DNA of 64,000 nt from assembly GCA_029858255.1 (NCBI GenBank), contig JAOUFJ010000007.1, positions 25,578-89,577 of the forward strand, in the 5' to 3' direction. The notes below the pieces were generated by a model. That model searched no databases and was not told the DNA's origin. It saw nothing but the letters and a program-made list of their open reading frames with translations. This document shows, piece by piece, positions 50,617 to 60,224 of this stretch. This DNA comes from a candidate division WOR-3 bacterium (GTDB taxonomy: Bacteria > Hydrothermota > Tepidihabitantia > SM23-42). Both the position numbers and the translations under genes were made by a program. Positions within the stretch are counted from its first letter, which is position 1. Every line of letters starts with the position of its first letter.

Positions 50617-52568
50617 CTGGTCTGCATCGTCTGGGCGATGATGATACGGTCGCGACCCTGTTCTTTGGCAAGATACAGAGCCCGGTCCGCTTTTTCGATC
50701 AGTTCCACCCTGCTGCCTGCGTCGTTTGGAAAGTGAGCGATTCCGATGCTCACCGTAAATTTTATCTTTGCCCCATTGAAGTGGACTTCGGATTTGAGCA
50801 GCTGATCCTTCATGCGAACTGCTTTATCCATGGCCTTTTTCAACGAACACTTGGGAACGATTATGGCAAATTCCTCTCCCCCGTATCGCGCCGCAATGCC
50901 GATTTGAGATATTAATCTTGCGAGGAATTTCAGGACATTATCACCAGCCTGGTGACCATAAGTGTCGTTGATTTTCTTGAAATGATCGATGTCAAGAAGT
51001 ATCAGTACCAACTCATCGACTTCATTTATCTGCGCCTCGAGAATTTCCTGGAAATGGCGATGATTGTACAAGTCGGTCAGTCCGTCGCGAATCGATAACT
51101 CCTTAACTTTACCATACAGAATCGCCCGCTGCCAGGCTAAGGACAGCTGAAAGGACAGGATATTGAGTATGCGGACGTCGTCTTCATTGAACTTTCTGCG
51201 CTGATGGTCTTCCAACCAGATCACGCCGAGCAACTCGTCATCCTGCTGAATCGGAACGCCTACAAAAGATGCGTTTGGCGTTTTGGCATCCTTTTTGAAA
51301 ACGACAAGGTTACCCTTGCTGAGATCATCCTTGATGATTGAATTCCGATGACGCGCAACGAAACCCACAAGGCCATCATTCAATGGAAACTTGGTCTCCT
51401 CCTGCAGATAAGTGGAAACAAGCACTTCGCCAACATTGTTGACCTCATCGATACTCGCGATTGACACGTCATCACAGGGCATGAAATGTTTAAAAGCTTC
51501 AATCGTGTTAGACAGAATCTCTTTGAGATCCAGTCTCTTGTGGAGCTTTTCGGCGAGCTCGGCGATCGAGGAAAGGTGCTGGACATCGTAACGCGCTTTC
51601 TCGTAGAGCCGCAACATTGCAAGGAGGAACCCTGCAGTATTAGCGGCTTCATCGAAGACCGCCTTCTCCTTCTCGCTGAATGATCCTGTCTTGCGGTCGA
51701 TAGCAATGACCCCGACCACGTTTTCGATCAACACGATCGGCGCGATCATGACCGAGCCGATCTGCACCGTTCCCCGATAGTAACCGAGTTCATCAGGAAT
51801 CTGCAAGTATTCTTTGATCAGGATCGATTTGCGTTCGCTTATGACCTGGCGGTAAAGACCAGATTTTGTCTCGATGACCGCCTCAGGAAAGAACAACTCT
51901 GAATGTGAGAACCCCTGGACCAGTACCAAGCCGTTTTCGTTTTTGGCAAAGATCACCGTCGTTTGCGCATCGAAAACGTGGTGCAAGAATCTAACGAAAT
52001 AGAGTAACGGGCGCTCTATCCCCTTGTGGCGATCGATCTCCCCGACCGCGGTACGGACTCTGTCCGAATCGTATGCGGCCGGAGAAAAAAACTTCTCTCT
52101 TGTCTCATACCTTGAGAGCAGCCGCGCCATGCGGCCTTGATGACCTTGCATGCTATCAATAACAAATCCAACCATGAATACGGCAAAGACGAGAAAAACA
52201 ATCGGTAATATGAGCATCGAGCCGGTAATGAGACCCGAAGAAATCTCGATACCGATTATGCCAAGAGAGATGATCCAGTAATTGCGCGCGCTGTCCCTGA
52301 ATCCGACGATGAGAAAGGTCAGGAAGTAGACAAGCAACAGGGGCGAATGAACACCACCCGACAACTGCACCACCAGGTTCGCCGCCACCCCGGCACAGAT
52401 GGTGTGCAGAAAATTGATCTTACGTAGTGAGACATATGATATGTAGTAAGCAGCAATGGCGAACAGGAACAGGTAACTATACGGTGCACCCAAGCCTCGA
52501 TTCAAAACACCCAGGCCGCTGACCACGCCATAAATAATTGCAGCGATATATATTAGTATCATTCCCAT
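50613..52568 (-). CDS. Membrane diguanylate cyclase with two GAF-like domains and GGDEF
   Basis: A 651-residue signalling protein. Residues ~1-145 hold about six membrane spans, followed by two GAF-like domains (~190-320 with SHSELFFPEAVIETKSGLYR and VIAIDRKTGSFSEKEKAVF; ~340-490 with FVGVPIQQDDELLGVIWLEDH). The C-terminal GGDEF domain has DIDHFKKINDTYGHQAGD and the active site GGEEF at 563-567, so it should make c-di-GMP. The inhibitory RxxD site upstream of GGEEF is absent. It overlaps guaA, whose product supplies GMP for the GTP pool. The start could also be the ATG at 52562. Confidence 0.92.
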   Translation of the reverse strand: MGMILIYIAAIIYGVVSGLGVLNRGLGAPYSYLFLFAIAAYYISYVSLRKINFLHTICAGVAANLVVQLSGGVHSPLLLVYFLTFLIVGFRDSARNYWIISLGIIGIEISSGLITGSMLILPIVFLVFAVFMVGFVIDSMQGHQGRMARLLSRYETREKFFSPAAYDSDRVRTAVGEIDRHKGIERPLLYFVRFLHHVFDAQTTVIFAKNENGLVLVQGFSHSELFFPEAVIETKSGLYRQVISERKSILIKEYLQIPDELGYYRGTVQIGSVMIAPIVLIENVVGVIAIDRKTGSFSEKEKAVFDEAANTAGFLLAMLRLYEKARYDVQHLSSIAELAEKLHKRLDLKEILSNTIEAFKHFMPCDDVSIASIDEVNNVGEVLVSTYLQEETKFPLNDGLVGFVARHRNSIIKDDLSKGNLVVFKKDAKTPNASFVGVPIQQDDELLGVIWLEDHQRRKFNEDDVRILNILSFQLSLAWQRAILYGKVKELSIRDGLTDLYNHRHFQEILEAQINEVDELVLILLDIDHFKKINDTYGHQAGDNVLKFLARLISQIGIAARYGGEEFAIIVPKCSLKKAMDKAVRMKDQLLKSEVHFNGAKIKFTVSIGIAHFPNDAGSRVELIEKADRALYLAKEQGRDRIIIAQTMQTR

Positions 52569-54067
52569 TCTATTGTCGCGGGCGGCTTGGATGTAATATC
52601 AAAGACAACCCGGTTTATCCCCTTTACCTCGTTGACGATTCGCCTGGAGACACGATCCAGAAAACCATGGGGTAACCGTACCCAATCGGCCGTCATCCCA
52701 TCATCACTATACACTGCTCTTATTGCACACACCGAATCATAAGTTCTCTTATCACCCATGACGCCAACGCTGCCGAGCGGTAACAGCACGGCGAAAATTT
52801 GCCATATGTCCCGGTAAGTCCTTAAACTACGAGCCTCTTCTTGAAGTATCCGATCCGCCTGCCGAAGCATCGAGAGACGCGACGGATTCACAACGCCAAC
52901 AATACGTACCGCGAGGCCCGGACCAGGAAAGGGTTTTCGCTCGATGAAAGATGGAGCAAGCTTAAGATGCCTGGCAATGGAACGCACTTCGTCCTTGAAA
53001 AGCATCCTGAGCGGTTCGATTATTTTCAGTTTCATTTTTTTGGGCAGACCGCCAACGTTATGGTGACTCTTTATGACGTCCGCCGGTCCGATCCCGCGGC
53101 CGGATTCAATGACGTCGGGGTAGAGTGTGCCCTGAACAAGGAATTTGACATTCTGTACCTTCCTCGCTTCCGCCTCAAAAATCTTAATGAACTCATGCCC
53201 GATGATCTTCCTTTTTCTTTCCGCATCCTTCACCCCGGCCAGTTTATTCAAAAACCTCTCACGCGCATCAATGACCCGCAGGTTCATGATAGAACCCAGG
53301 TTGGCTTCAACCTCTTCTCTCTCATCCATCCTCAGAACACCATTGTCAACGAACACCCCAATCAAGTTCCTGCCCAGCGCGCGCGCCGCTATGGTACCGG
53401 CAACCGTCGAATCAATACCACCACTTATCCCGCATATCGCTCTATCACGTCCCACTATCTTTCTTATACGGACAATCTCGTCTTCGACAAATCGGTGCAT
53501 CGACCAAGTCCTGGCCGCATGACATATCTCGGAAATGAAATTTTTGATAATCTGCCTGCCATGCTGCGTGTGGCGTACTTCAGGATGGAACTGAAGGCCA
53601 TAGAAATTTCCTGATTGGAACGCAGCGATCGGTGTGGTCTCGGTGTGCGCAATCACTTTAGCATCTGGAGGTGCCTCAATCACAACGTCACCGTGGCTCA
53701 TCCAGACCCTGACCCTGCGAGGGACCCTTTTGAATAAAGGATTCCCGCTGTGCCTGAGAAAAGCAAGTCCATACTCACGCGTTCTGCATTTCTTGACCCT
53801 GCCGCCAAACAACTGCGCAGCGAGCTGCATCCCGTAACAAATTCCCAATACCGGAATACCAAGCCCGAATAATTTGCGGTATTTTTTCGTGTCGACATCA
53901 TACACGCTGCCCGGACCTCCAGAAAGAACTATTCCATCAACACCCATGTCCGCCAGCGGCGACAGGTCAGCGTGGCAACTAATGATCTCAGAATAGACCC
54001 TGCACTCTCTTATCCGTCGAGCGATCAGCTGCGTATATTGCGACCCGAAATCGATAACCGCGATCAT
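52559..54067 (-). CDS. guaA: GMP synthase (glutamine-hydrolysing)
   Basis: Converts XMP to GMP. The protein has 502 residues. The N-terminal glutaminase domain has Cys77 in LGICYGMQL and FHPEVRHTQHG. The synthetase domain has the PP-loop GISGGIDSTVAG, and the C-terminal dimerisation part ends in FDITSKPPATIEWE. The ATG at 54067 has only a weak Shine-Dalgarno. It lies 24 bp after the HEAT protein gene and overlaps the diguanylate cyclase gene by 10 bp. Confidence 0.97.
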   Translation of the reverse strand: MIAVIDFGSQYTQLIARRIRECRVYSEIISCHADLSPLADMGVDGIVLSGGPGSVYDVDTKKYRKLFGLGIPVLGICYGMQLAAQLFGGRVKKCRTREYGLAFLRHSGNPLFKRVPRRVRVWMSHGDVVIEAPPDAKVIAHTETTPIAAFQSGNFYGLQFHPEVRHTQHGRQIIKNFISEICHAARTWSMHRFVEDEIVRIRKIVGRDRAICGISGGIDSTVAGTIAARALGRNLIGVFVDNGVLRMDEREEVEANLGSIMNLRVIDARERFLNKLAGVKDAERKRKIIGHEFIKIFEAEARKVQNVKFLVQGTLYPDVIESGRGIGPADVIKSHHNVGGLPKKMKLKIIEPLRMLFKDEVRSIARHLKLAPSFIERKPFPGPGLAVRIVGVVNPSRLSMLRQADRILQEEARSLRTYRDIWQIFAVLLPLGSVGVMGDKRTYDSVCAIRAVYSDDGMTADWVRLPHGFLDRVSRRIVNEVKGINRVVFDITSKPPATIEWE

Positions 54068-54091
54068 CCGTTCATTCTCTACAAGTGCACA

Positions 54092-56113
54092 TTAGCTTAT
54101 TCTCTTTAGAAAACTGGAAGCAAGATCAGATAGCTTCCTGTCCTCGCCGCTGCTCAGATCCAAGAGGATCATCTTTGCATCATCCCCTCCGAGTTTAGCA
54201 AGCGTGTTTATACCAAGACGCTTGATTTCAATTGCGGGCGGGTCTTTCCTCCATTCAATGCGCTTCAGCATTTCGCCTATCCAGTGCACGGCTTCGAAGA
54301 TTCTCTTCTCATCCACGATCTTCAGCAACTCAACATACACCTCATCCCCCGAAGCACCGAGTTCAGACAGCAGACCAATGACTTCTTCGGCGTCAAGCAT
54401 ACGCCGTAGAGAGCGCAATGCCTCACCTCTCACCTGAAGAGAATTATCGTTGAGCGCTTTTAGCAGACCCTCCTTGTAGTTGAATTTACCGTAGGTACGG
54501 ACAACTTCAATACGAACCCGATGATCTTCATCCTTGAGCATTTCTTCAAGTTTAGGAATCACGCTTGAGTCGCCTATTTCACCGAAAATCCGCACGATAT
54601 TGCGGCGAAGATACCACTCGCGGGCGCCGAGATTTTCAGTCAAGATATCTATGCTCTCATTACCGACATTCTTGAGCACATCGACTAACTTCATGCGTAC
54701 CGAGAAATCCTCGGCGTCACGCAGCAGTTGAATCGCCTCGCTGACGGCTTCTCCACCGAAACCGATGATTGCAGCCCGGACATCGGGATACAAACCGCTC
54801 TCCCATAACAGCGAAAAGAGTATGTGCAGCACGGATGGATTGCGCGTATTGCTCAGATATTGTATTATCCGCCTTCGGGTCGCCATGGACATTGTCGCCC
54901 GTCCGAGGATTTTTCCAAAAGGTTCGATCAATATTTCGCATGAATCTATTTGTCCGTGTTCAAACAGCACAGTGTATAATAGTTCCAGGTCTGCCAGAAT
55001 TTCTCCAATCACAGTATCGGAAGGTTCCTGTTCAATGGCGGATGAGATACGCATGATTACTTCACGTCCCATGCCGTACTTCTTCTCTCGAAAAAGACGA
55101 TCAGCACAAACGATCATCGAACAAAGGACGCCCGTGTGCAGCTCAACATTCTGTGCTTCGATCATTTCATCGTAAAGTTGAAGTGCTGCTTCTATATCAT
55201 GCTCTTCAAGGGTTGAAGAAACGGCATCTTCTGTAAGTATGTCAATGCCGGCAAGGATCAAATACTTGTACACATTCAACTGCCTGTTCCTCAATTGAGG
55301 AACAATCTCCCGCAGGTGTTCGCTGTCAACGACACCGATGACTCGCACAATGTGCTCTTTTTTTCCTTGTCGTTCCCAATTCGTCATGAGCTCAACCAAT
55401 GTATCACTTCCCATCCTCGAAAGAAGCGAGCGCGCAAAAGGCCTGATTTCGATATCCTGAAGAAGCGCAACCCTCTTCTCAACCGGCAAGAGATCCACAA
55501 CACTCGCCATAGCCTCCCGGTATGGATGCCAGTCCGCGCTTGATACGTGCTCTATACGATTCATGATCTCAGTAAAGGGCACCCTGGCTTCTGAAATCGC
55601 AGCACGTTCGCGGGCGATCTTGACCAAGCCACGTATCGCTTTTATGATCTCCTCGTGGGTATTGCTCCTTCCCTTGGTATTTTCATTCGAGGATGTTTCG
55701 TTAACTATTAAGGATATGTTCCGCACACCTCTGGAAGCCAGTGCTTCCGAGAAATCATTGTCCTTCTTGACCTGCGAGTGAGAACCGGTCAGCAGCGAAT
55801 ACAGGTTCACGATATCATTGCTGCCAACGTCGGGGGTGAATTTCATGCCCGTCACACCCTTCTCGTTCAGTGCCTCAAGCAGGGAGACCAATCTCTGGTC
55901 TTCATCAGTTCCCAAGCGAGTGTCCTTCACGATGAATGCTCTGCCGGAGAAGAGTACAGAAAATTCACCGCTCGTAGAGAATATTCTCTCAAGTATGGAT
56001 ACCGCTTTCGATACGGCGTTTTTCACTTCCGGATGTTCAAGAGGGTAGGATCGAGCTGCATCTAGACCATTTGCAACCTCCGTCATCAGCTCCTGTATGA
56101 GCCTCTGATCCAT
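54092..56113 (-). CDS. Large cytoplasmic HEAT-repeat protein
   Basis: A 673-residue protein without signal peptide or membrane segments. The N-terminal ~130 residues (LIQELMTEVANGLDAARSYP, LFSGRAFIVKD) are similar to a region seen before HEAT arrays in uncharacterised proteins. HEAT repeats dominate the C-terminal half: AIIGFGGEAVSEAIQLLRDAEDFSVRMKLVDVLKNVG, WYLRRNIVRIFGEIGDSSVIPKLEEML and HRVRIEVVRTYGKFNYKEGLLKAL. It is probably a scaffold. It heads the unit with guaA, diguanylate cyclase and patatin-like genes. The start is fixed by the leaderless-type promoter. Confidence 0.85.
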   Translation of the reverse strand: MDQRLIQELMTEVANGLDAARSYPLEHPEVKNAVSKAVSILERIFSTSGEFSVLFSGRAFIVKDTRLGTDEDQRLVSLLEALNEKGVTGMKFTPDVGSNDIVNLYSLLTGSHSQVKKDNDFSEALASRGVRNISLIVNETSSNENTKGRSNTHEEIIKAIRGLVKIARERAAISEARVPFTEIMNRIEHVSSADWHPYREAMASVVDLLPVEKRVALLQDIEIRPFARSLLSRMGSDTLVELMTNWERQGKKEHIVRVIGVVDSEHLREIVPQLRNRQLNVYKYLILAGIDILTEDAVSSTLEEHDIEAALQLYDEMIEAQNVELHTGVLCSMIVCADRLFREKKYGMGREVIMRISSAIEQEPSDTVIGEILADLELLYTVLFEHGQIDSCEILIEPFGKILGRATMSMATRRRIIQYLSNTRNPSVLHILFSLLWESGLYPDVRAAIIGFGGEAVSEAIQLLRDAEDFSVRMKLVDVLKNVGNESIDILTENLGAREWYLRRNIVRIFGEIGDSSVIPKLEEMLKDEDHRVRIEVVRTYGKFNYKEGLLKALNDNSLQVRGEALRSLRRMLDAEEVIGLLSELGASGDEVYVELLKIVDEKRIFEAVHWIGEMLKRIEWRKDPPAIEIKRLGINTLAKLGGDDAKMILLDLSSGEDRKLSDLASSFLKRIS

Positions 56114-56118
56114 ACTTA

Positions 56119-56146
56119 ATCATATAGCATTTCTTGCGTTTGTCAA
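56119..56146 (-). promoter_or_regulatory. Promoter of the HEAT-guaA-GGDEF-patatin unit (leaderless type)
   Basis: Minus strand TTGACA (56141-56146), 16-bp spacer, TATGAT (56119-56124), then 5 nt to the ATG at 56113. Confidence 0.78.
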
Positions 56147-56157
56147 TAATAAAACCC

Positions 56158-56185
56158 TTGAAAAAGTACTCTTTCCGAGTATAAT
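56158..56185 (+). promoter_or_regulatory. Promoter of the UDP-sugar dehydrogenase gene (with leader)
   Basis: TTGAAA (56158-56163), 16-bp spacer, TATAAT (56180-56185), then 38 nt with GGGAG before the ATG at 56224. Divergent from the HEAT-protein promoter, with 11 bp between the -35 boxes. Confidence 0.75.
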
Positions 56186-56223
56186 ACGTCTGTTATTTGA
56201 GATTTCATTTGAAGGGAGTCAGG

Positions 56224-57528
56224 ATGCTTAAGGATCTTATTAAAAACAAGAAAGCTACTGTTGGAATAGTTGGCCTGGGATATGTAGGCCTCCCGATCGC
56301 GATCGAGATCGCTGCAAAAGGCTTCAAAATAATCGGTATCGACATCGACAAAGACCGCGTGAAGAAAATCAACCGCGGTGTTTCCTTTATTAGCGACGTT
56401 GAATCTTCTACTTTGAGAAAATTCGTGCATCAGAAATACATCAGGGCGACAACAGACCAGCGGCAGCTCAAGCGCTGTGACATAATTATGATCTGTGTTC
56501 CAACACCGATCAACGAAAACAAAGAGCCGGATTTGGCATCGGTCATAAAAAGCACCGAATGGATAAAGGATATACTACGCCGTGATCAGTTGATAATACT
56601 CAAGAGTACGACGTATCCTGAGACCACCGAAAAAGTCCTCCTGCCCATTCTGGCTCGTTCCGGATTTAGCGTTGGCCATGATTTTTACCTTGCCTTTTGT
56701 CCGGAGAGAATTGACCCCGGCAATAAAAGGTATGGCATCGTGAATACGCCGGTAATCATCGGCGGCGTGACCGGTAAGTGCACGAGAATCGCCACTTTCT
56801 TCTACAAGCAGTTCGTTGACAACGTGTATCCGGTTTCATCACCACGGTCGGCCGAGATGACGAAGATCCTGGAAAACACCTTTCGCAATGTCAACATCGC
56901 ATTGGTCAATGAGTTCGCGCAACTCTGCGAACGCATGGGTGGCATCAACATATGGGAAGTCATCGGTGCCGCTCAAACAAAACCATTCGGGTTTATGCCA
57001 TTCTATCCAGGCCCGGGTGTAGGAGGCCACTGCATACCTATAGATCCCTACTATCTTTCCTGGAAAGCACGGGAATACGATTTTCACACGGTCTTCATCG
57101 AGTTATCCGCGCGCATAAACGAAGAAATGCCCTATTTCGTGGTCAACAAGACAATCGACGCGCTCAGTCGGTCCGGCGTATGTCCGAACAAAGCGAAAGT
57201 TCTGCTCCTGGGAATGGCATTTAAGAAAGATATCTCGGACCTCAGACATTCACCCGCGCTTAAGGTTTTTGAAATAATCGAGTCCAGAGTAGGGCTGGTG
57301 AGATATCATGATCCTCACATAAACGAGTTGATGCTCGGTAAGAGAAAAATCAGGTCGGTCAAGCTTAATCTCCGCGAGATCAAGAAATACGACGCCGTCC
57401 TGATCCTCACAGACCATTCGTGGTATAACTATGATTTCATTGTGAAAAACGCCCGTCTGATCGTCGACACGCGCAATGTAGTACCCGACGGGCCCCGAAC
57501 CTACAAATTGGGTGTAGGAATCCACTAA
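56224..57528 (+). CDS. Nucleotide sugar (UDP-GlcNAc/UDP-hexose) 6-dehydrogenase
   Basis: A 434-residue enzyme that oxidises the C6 hydroxyl of a UDP-sugar in two steps. NAD-binding GLGYVGLP at 17-24, CVPTPINENKEPDL and the active-site GVGGHCIPIDPYYL with Cys270 are all present, followed by LGMAFKKDISDLRHSP. The GGHCIPIDPYYL form is typical of the WbpA/TviB group acting on UDP-N-acetylhexosamines rather than UDP-glucose. It feeds surface polysaccharide synthesis; no glycosyltransferases are in the window. The ATG at 56224, with GGGAG, replaces the TTG at 56197. Confidence 0.92.
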   Translation: MLKDLIKNKKATVGIVGLGYVGLPIAIEIAAKGFKIIGIDIDKDRVKKINRGVSFISDVESSTLRKFVHQKYIRATTDQRQLKRCDIIMICVPTPINENKEPDLASVIKSTEWIKDILRRDQLIILKSTTYPETTEKVLLPILARSGFSVGHDFYLAFCPERIDPGNKRYGIVNTPVIIGGVTGKCTRIATFFYKQFVDNVYPVSSPRSAEMTKILENTFRNVNIALVNEFAQLCERMGGINIWEVIGAAQTKPFGFMPFYPGPGVGGHCIPIDPYYLSWKAREYDFHTVFIELSARINEEMPYFVVNKTIDALSRSGVCPNKAKVLLLGMAFKKDISDLRHSPALKVFEIIESRVGLVRYHDPHINELMLGKRKIRSVKLNLREIKKYDAVLILTDHSWYNYDFIVKNARLIVDTRNVVPDGPRTYKLGVGIH

Positions 57529-57670
57529 CCGCATTCTTCGTCAAGGCCCAGACAACCTGGCCGGCTGGTCTAATCCATATTTGTCCGGATAAAAGCATTC
57601 CGGCCGCGACCCGCAGGTCGCGACCGGGAGGGGAAATGAATCTAATAATTCGACAACGAATTCCAGTTAC
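57529..57670 (-). ncRNA. Candidate structured small RNA from an orphan consensus promoter
   Basis: The region between the 3' ends of two convergent genes has no coding capacity, yet a perfect promoter (57677-57704) points into it on the minus strand. The predicted transcript contains hairpins. One is AATTCG/CGAATT with loop TTGT. A 12-bp GC-rich stem (CCGGTCGCGACC with GGTCGCGGCCGG, loop TGCG, one G-T pair) and GGCCAG/CTGGGCC follow. No start codon follows the -10 box at leaderless distance. The 3' end is unknown, and the transcript would continue antisense to the UDP-sugar dehydrogenase gene if not terminated. Confidence 0.4.
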
Positions 57671-57676
57671 TCGTTT

Positions 57677-57704
57677 ATTATAACAGACAGCCTCTGCGTG
57701 TCAA
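57677..57704 (-). promoter_or_regulatory. Orphan consensus promoter between convergent genes
   Basis: Minus strand TTGACA (57699-57704), 16-bp spacer, TATAAT (57677-57682). The -35 box overlaps the mutS stop codon. Both boxes are perfect consensus, as strong as any in the window. Confidence 0.75.
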
Positions 57705-60151
57705 GAGGACCGGTCAACGAACAGATCCTGCTGGGACAGTTTTGTTTTCTTCATCTTCCGCATGCTGAACACCTCACCCTCCTCGAAATCCCGCAGCACT
57801 TCTTTCGCACGTTTGATCACAGAATCGGGCAACCCGGCCAGCCGGGCAACCTGTATTCCATAGGATTGGTCGCTGGGACCGGTGCTCAGCTTGCGTAGAA
57901 ATATCACCTCATCACCCCACTCTTTCACCAGGAAGTTGAAATTCTTCACACCCTTAAGGAAATCCTCGATCCGAGTAAGTTCATGAAAGTGCGTGGCAAA
58001 AAGTGTCCTTGGTTTTTTACTGGTATGCAAGTATTCGACAACAGACCAGGCAAGCGCTAGCCCGTCGTAAGTGGATGTCCCCCGTCCGACTTCATCCAGA
58101 AGCACCAAACTCCGGTCCGATATATTATTCAATATGTTCGCCGTCTCCATCATTTCCGCGAGAAAAGTACTAACACCACGTGATATGTCATCGCTTGCTC
58201 CTATCCGGGTGAATATCTTGTCGACCAAACCGATCGATGCTTCTTTCGCCGGCACGAAACTTCCCAGCTGGGCCATAATCGTGATCAACGCAACCTGCCT
58301 TAGATAAGTCGACTTCCCGGCCATATTCGGACCCGTGATAATAATTATTTGATTACGTTCACGGTCCAGGTATGTATCGTTCGGTATGAAGGAACCTCGT
58401 TCCAGAATCTTCTCCACGACAGGATGACGCCCGTCTGTTATCACGGTTTTCCGGTCGTCAGTGACGACCGGGCGAGAATAATTGTTGATCGCCGCGTTGT
58501 GGGCAAAACATTGTAGTACATCGAGGAAGGCAATCGCCCTCGTAGTTTGGAGAATCTCATTGCTCTGCTTTGCCACATGCTCTCGGATCCCGGTATAGAG
58601 TTCATGCTCCATGGCTTTCGTCTTTTCCTCTGCGCCGAGTATTTTTTCTTCAAATGCCTTCAGCTCAACGGTGTAGTAACGCTCGACATTCGCTAGCGTC
58701 TGCTTTCTGATATACTCGCACGGCACCAGATGCAGGTTCGGCTTAGTCACCTCGACGAAGTATCCGAAAACCGAGTTATAAGATACCTTGAGAGATGATA
58801 TGCCGGTGCGCTTGCGTTCGCCTTCCTCGAACTCCAGAAGCCATTCCTTACCACCCCGCGCGACCGCCCGCAGCTCATCGAGATCCTTAGAGTACCCTTC
58901 CTTTATTATTCCGCCCTCCTCGAGCGTCGCAGGCGGGCTCGGGACGAGCGCTTCATCCACGGTTCTGACAATATCGTGAAAATCGCCAATCGCATCGTAT
59001 ATCTCCGTGATCTTCTGGCTCTCACAACCTTCAATCAATTCCTTAACTTTGGGATAAACGGAGAGCGACTCTTTCAGAGCGACCATTTCCCTGGGCATTA
59101 TTCTCTGACAAGCAAGCCGTGCCGTAATTCTCTCGACATCCTGTATTGTTTTCAGGACATTCCTCAATTCTTCCCGTAGGAACTCTCTCGTTCTCAACTC
59201 CTCAACGCTATCGAGCCTTTGTTCGATACCTTCCCGGTCGACGAGCGGCTCGTTCAACTCACGACGCAATCTTCTCTTGCCAAATGATGTCATGCAATTG
59301 TCCAGCACTCCCAAGAGCGTCCTCGAGTGTTCGCCGTGAATATTTTCCAGGATCTCCAAATTGCGCCTGGTCGTTGAATCAAGATAAAGCGATTGATGCG
59401 TCTCGAACAAAGATATGCGATCGATGTGAGTCAAAGGAACTTTCTGGCTCTCTGTCATGTAGTAAAGGAGAGCACCGGCCGCGGCAATGCCGAGTTGCTT
59501 TTCCTCAATGCCAAAACCATCCAGGGCAACAACGTGAAAATGATCGAGAAGTGTCTTACGAGCTATTTCGTAGACAAAGTGAAATCCATCCAGTTCCGTA
59601 AGGGTCTGCTCGATCCCGAGTTCCACACCTTCGGGGATGACCACTTCCTTTACTTCCCGCCTCAGCAATATCTCGGGCAACTGCTCGGACACCACTTCAC
59701 CACATGAAAATTCGCCGCTCGTCAGATCGCAAAATGCTACACCGGTACGATTGTCATCCGGAAGACATGCCGCCAGCGTAACCGTTTTTGTAGCATCGAG
59801 CAATGAAGGTCTTAATATGGTACCGGGCGTAATGACTTCAATGACATCACGCGCGACAAGTTTCTTCCCTTTCGTCGCGGGTTCGAGTTGTTCGCAAATC
59901 GCCACCTTGAGGCCGTGCCTGACCAGCTTTGCGATGTAGCCGTCAGCCGCTTTTATCGGCACACCGGCAAGCGGCACCCGAACACCCTTGCTTATCGTCT
60001 TCGAGGTAAGGGTAATACCAAGGTAGGAACTTGCCAGTTTTGCGTCTTCATAATAGAATTCGTAGAAATCGCCAACGCGAAAGAGCAACAAAACATCTTT
60101 GTACTTGTTTTTGATCTTTTGGTATTGCTCGAGAAGTGGGGTAAGATGCAT
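57701..60151 (-). CDS. mutS: DNA mismatch repair protein MutS
   Basis: Recognises mispaired and looped DNA and starts repair. The protein has 816 residues and the MutS1 layout. The N-terminal mismatch-binding domain has the Phe-x-Glu motif (Phe29-Tyr-Glu31 in GDFYEFY). The connector, lever and clamp regions follow, then a C-terminal ATPase with Walker A GPNMAGKST, DDISRGVSTFLAEM, Walker B LVLLDEVGRGTSTYDG and ATHFHELT. The ATG at 60151 is used rather than the TTG one codon upstream. It is last in the lapA-lapB-SPOR-mutS unit; 73 bp separate it from the SPOR gene. No mutL is in the window. Confidence 0.97.
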   Translation of the reverse strand: MHLTPLLEQYQKIKNKYKDVLLLFRVGDFYEFYYEDAKLASSYLGITLTSKTISKGVRVPLAGVPIKAADGYIAKLVRHGLKVAICEQLEPATKGKKLVARDVIEVITPGTILRPSLLDATKTVTLAACLPDDNRTGVAFCDLTSGEFSCGEVVSEQLPEILLRREVKEVVIPEGVELGIEQTLTELDGFHFVYEIARKTLLDHFHVVALDGFGIEEKQLGIAAAGALLYYMTESQKVPLTHIDRISLFETHQSLYLDSTTRRNLEILENIHGEHSRTLLGVLDNCMTSFGKRRLRRELNEPLVDREGIEQRLDSVEELRTREFLREELRNVLKTIQDVERITARLACQRIMPREMVALKESLSVYPKVKELIEGCESQKITEIYDAIGDFHDIVRTVDEALVPSPPATLEEGGIIKEGYSKDLDELRAVARGGKEWLLEFEEGERKRTGISSLKVSYNSVFGYFVEVTKPNLHLVPCEYIRKQTLANVERYYTVELKAFEEKILGAEEKTKAMEHELYTGIREHVAKQSNEILQTTRAIAFLDVLQCFAHNAAINNYSRPVVTDDRKTVITDGRHPVVEKILERGSFIPNDTYLDRERNQIIIITGPNMAGKSTYLRQVALITIMAQLGSFVPAKEASIGLVDKIFTRIGASDDISRGVSTFLAEMMETANILNNISDRSLVLLDEVGRGTSTYDGLALAWSVVEYLHTSKKPRTLFATHFHELTRIEDFLKGVKNFNFLVKEWGDEVIFLRKLSTGPSDQSYGIQVARLAGLPDSVIKRAKEVLRDFEEGEVFSMRKMKKTKLSQQDLFVDRSS

Positions 60152-60224
60152 CAAGTCAGGTTTGCTGCGGTCCCGAACGGCTGGTTACACTCGACGCCGT
60201 AAGCCATTGCTCTGTCCAGCTATT

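Noticed and set aside
56197..56223. UDP-sugar dehydrogenase starting at TTG 56197
   Set aside because: The ATG at 56224 has a GGGAG Shine-Dalgarno and gives the normal N-terminus before the Rossmann strand.
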